Source of the DNA: Candidatus Woesearchaeota archaeon
Lineage (GTDB): Archaea; Nanobdellota; Nanobdellia; Woesearchaeales; WJKL01
DNA: 23,278 nt
Direction: 5' to 3'
Assembly (NCBI GenBank): GCA_014729145.1
Contig: WJKL01000077.1
Span: 1 to 23,278, forward strand
The notes beneath the pieces are model-generated. The model was given only the letters and a program-made list of their open reading frames with translations. It did not search any database and was not told the DNA's origin. This document shows positions 21,852-23,278 of this stretch, one piece after another; position 1 is the stretch's first letter; each line of letters begins with the position of its first letter. A program made the position numbers and the translations under genes.

Positions 21852-22826
21852 TTAAGTGAGTTCCTCTACCTCATAAAGCACTAGATGGCTTTGGTTTCCA
21901 TGCATATTTGTTGTGTTGTCAAGTTTAAACCAGCTTGGAGCTCCTGAAACATGATAATTTGCAGGATCATCACTGCTAAAATAAATATAATCAACTATGG
22001 TCTTGTCTTTTGTGGACACACCTTTACTTGACAATTCATCAATATCAACCAAACTTTCAATTCCATACTCTGATTCACCGAAATCCCCTTCCAGCCTCAT
22101 CAGATAGCTCGGAGCACCCGCAAAATTAACATAATATCCTTCATAAGTATGGTTCAATAGATTAGATATATCGCTTCCATCTGTAAAGTTCCTCCATGTT
22201 GTCCTTTCAACCCTGTTTTCTACAAGGCCGTTTGTCCCTAAAACATAAAATGGGTCCTCAAAACCCTCTAATTCAATATAAGAGCTGACTGTTTTGTCTC
22301 TGCTCCATGAAGAGATATCTTCATCATCTGAAACTTTAATTCCCATATCTAAATCAATCTTTATATTCCATGGATTATCCTGATAGATATTAAGGCTTTC
22401 TGTTGTAAAATTAACATCAAGATTGATCTTGTCTGCTTCCTGTTTGATCTTGTTTATCCAATGATTAAATGTATTGTTCACAAGCAAAGATGAGTTGCTT
22501 CCTTCTATGGTCCCGTTAAAAAAAAGCTCTCTAAAACTGGAATTTACATCAGATATATATTCCCCTGTAGATATGATATTGTCTACCAAAGCCACTACAC
22601 TTCTAAATCCCGCAATATATGCAGCTCTTTCTATATCTTCTTCAACATCTTCCACAAACATGCTCATCGTGGCTATCCTTGTTTCCATCACAAAGCTTTC
22701 TTCTCTCATATCATAATTTTTTCCGATAGATGATGAAAATATCAAAAGAGAAAGAAAAACACATGCAACAAATGTAAAGAATACAGCTTTTTTATTTAAT
22801 TTTCTTAACCTGAACCTCAATGCCAT
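21852..22826 (-). CDS. Single-pass membrane protein with large glycosylation-site-rich outer domain
   Basis: 324 residues. A basic N-terminus (RFRLRKLNKK) and one hydrophobic helix (about 14-35) anchor the protein, leaving some 285 residues outside. The outer part has alternating strand-like segments and nine N-glycosylation sequons (NSS, NGT, NSS, NNT, NFT, NFT, NHT, NTT, NQS). It includes a helical stretch after the anchor (VEDVEEDIERAAYIAGF). No class III cleavage motif is present. I do not recognise the family; topology resembles accessory or minor subunits of archaeal pili. Its ATG overlaps the end of the upstream gene by 10 nt, so they form one transcript. A gap of about 100 nt, with palindromes, separates it from the winged-helix coiled-coil gene. 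Confidence 0.75.
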   Translation of the reverse strand: MALRFRLRKLNKKAVFFTFVACVFLSLLIFSSSIGKNYDMREESFVMETRIATMSMFVEDVEEDIERAAYIAGFRSVVALVDNIISTGEYISDVNSSFRELFFNGTIEGSNSSLLVNNTFNHWINKIKQEADKINLDVNFTTESLNIYQDNPWNIKIDLDMGIKVSDDEDISSWSRDKTVSSYIELEGFEDPFYVLGTNGLVENRVERTTWRNFTDGSDISNLLNHTYEGYYVNFAGAPSYLMRLEGDFGESEYGIESLVDIDELSSKGVSTKDKTIVDYIYFSSDDPANYHVSGAPSWFKLDNTTNMHGNQSHLVLYEVEELT

Positions 22827-23278
22827 ACTCTAACCTCCATAACCGCAGGGCCCCACATAGTGGGAACATCCTTCATCTCGCTTGACTCTACAACAATATT
22901 TTCAGCAGAGATAAATGCCCCTAGTGTATCATTCAGTCTTGATATAGCGTCATTCTCAGCTTCCTGCTGGGTTGAAAAAACATTACCATATCCTACAAAA
23001 GAAGGAACATAAAAATTATACTCAACAGAACTTTCAGGCAAGATATCATTCCAGTTCCTGTCGCTTACTCTGATATAATTATTTGCAGTAGGGGACAAAG
23101 CAAAAACATCTCCAGGCACATAAACACTTGTAGGAACTGCTCTTGATGAAGGCGATGTAAATACTAGATTTGAAGGAGGTGTATAGATATCTGCTTCTAC
23201 ATCCACTATATATGAATACTGCTCTACAATATGTGTAAATATTTCTCCCATCTCTGTTGCCTCTTCAGGAAAACTAAA
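22817..23278 (-). CDS. Unknown protein of the pilus locus (5'-partial at window edge)
   Basis: The frame is open to the end of the window: codons before the ATG at 23251 read FSFPEEATE without a stop, and they continue smoothly into MGEIFTHIVEQYSYIV, so the gene very likely starts outside. The visible 153 residues are mostly strand-like (YIVDVEADIYTPPSNL, SVEYNFYVPSFVGYGNVF), with a helix around QQEAENDAISRLNDTLGAF, and no membrane segment in the part seen. It ends VMEVRVWH. I recognise no family. The end overlaps the following membrane protein gene by 10 nt, so both probably act together on the outside of the cell. Confidence 0.65.
   Translation of the reverse strand, partial: FSFPEEATEMGEIFTHIVEQYSYIVDVEADIYTPPSNLVFTSPSSRAVPTSVYVPGDVFALSPTANNYIRVSDRNWNDILPESSVEYNFYVPSFVGYGNVFSTQQEAENDAISRLNDTLGAFISAENIVVESSEMKDVPTMWGPAVMEVRVWH

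Overview
The window is AT-rich archaeal DNA. The archaeal assignment rests on the gene content: diphthine synthase (dph5), an ATP-dependent archaeal/eukaryotic-type DNA ligase, Hel308 helicase domains, class III (archaeal pilin) signal peptides with FlaI/FlaJ-type secretion proteins, and three tRNA genes with short bulge-helix-bulge introns. The small tightly packed genes, a helicase lacking its first half, and large Ig-like surface proteins suggest a DPANN lineage (Woesearchaeota/Pacearchaeota-like). That lineage placement is inference, since no rRNA is present.

Layout. 1-2384: the end of a COG1031-type radical SAM gene, convergent with an endonuclease/exonuclease/phosphatase-family gene, then a DUF212 (PAP2-related) membrane protein. 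2504-2722: tRNA-Asn and tRNA-Ile, 11 nt apart, both with introns; tRNA-Ile has a second intron in its T-loop. 2882-6243: two adjacent, related surface proteins built of cadherin/Ig-like repeats, one a putative lipoprotein and one with eight repeats. 6280-7872: a Hel308-like protein that starts at RecA domain 2. It converges on an HD-GYP-like gene (7893-8948, minus strand), followed by intron-containing tRNA-Arg(GCG) and a nitroreductase with a lysine-rich tail. 9904-10194 holds short tandem repeats. 10195-12650: DNA ligase and a winged-helix regulator with an operator-like palindrome. 12651-12844: four hairpins downstream of ftsZ. 12841-13914: ftsZ. 14277-15717: overlapping dph5 and DAHP synthase genes.

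15747-23278 is a minus-strand type IV pilus/Tad-like locus. In transcription order it holds two membrane/extracellular proteins at the right edge (the first cut by the window), a winged-helix coiled-coil protein, the secretion ATPase, two T2SSF platform proteins, a class III pilin, a small membrane protein and a second class III pilin, ending in a strong terminator. The ATPase and platform genes overlap by 4 nt, which points to one operon; the pilins appear to have extra internal promoters.

Translation starts are of two kinds. Several genes have a TATA box about 25-28 nt before the start codon and no clear Shine-Dalgarno sequence, so they are probably leaderless (EEP protein, Hel308-like, nitroreductase, HTH regulator, dph5). 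Others, including ftsZ, the pilins, the ATPase, the coiled-coil protein, the HD protein and the lipoprotein, have strong GAGG/GGGGG-type sites. In three cases those sites decide the start codon.
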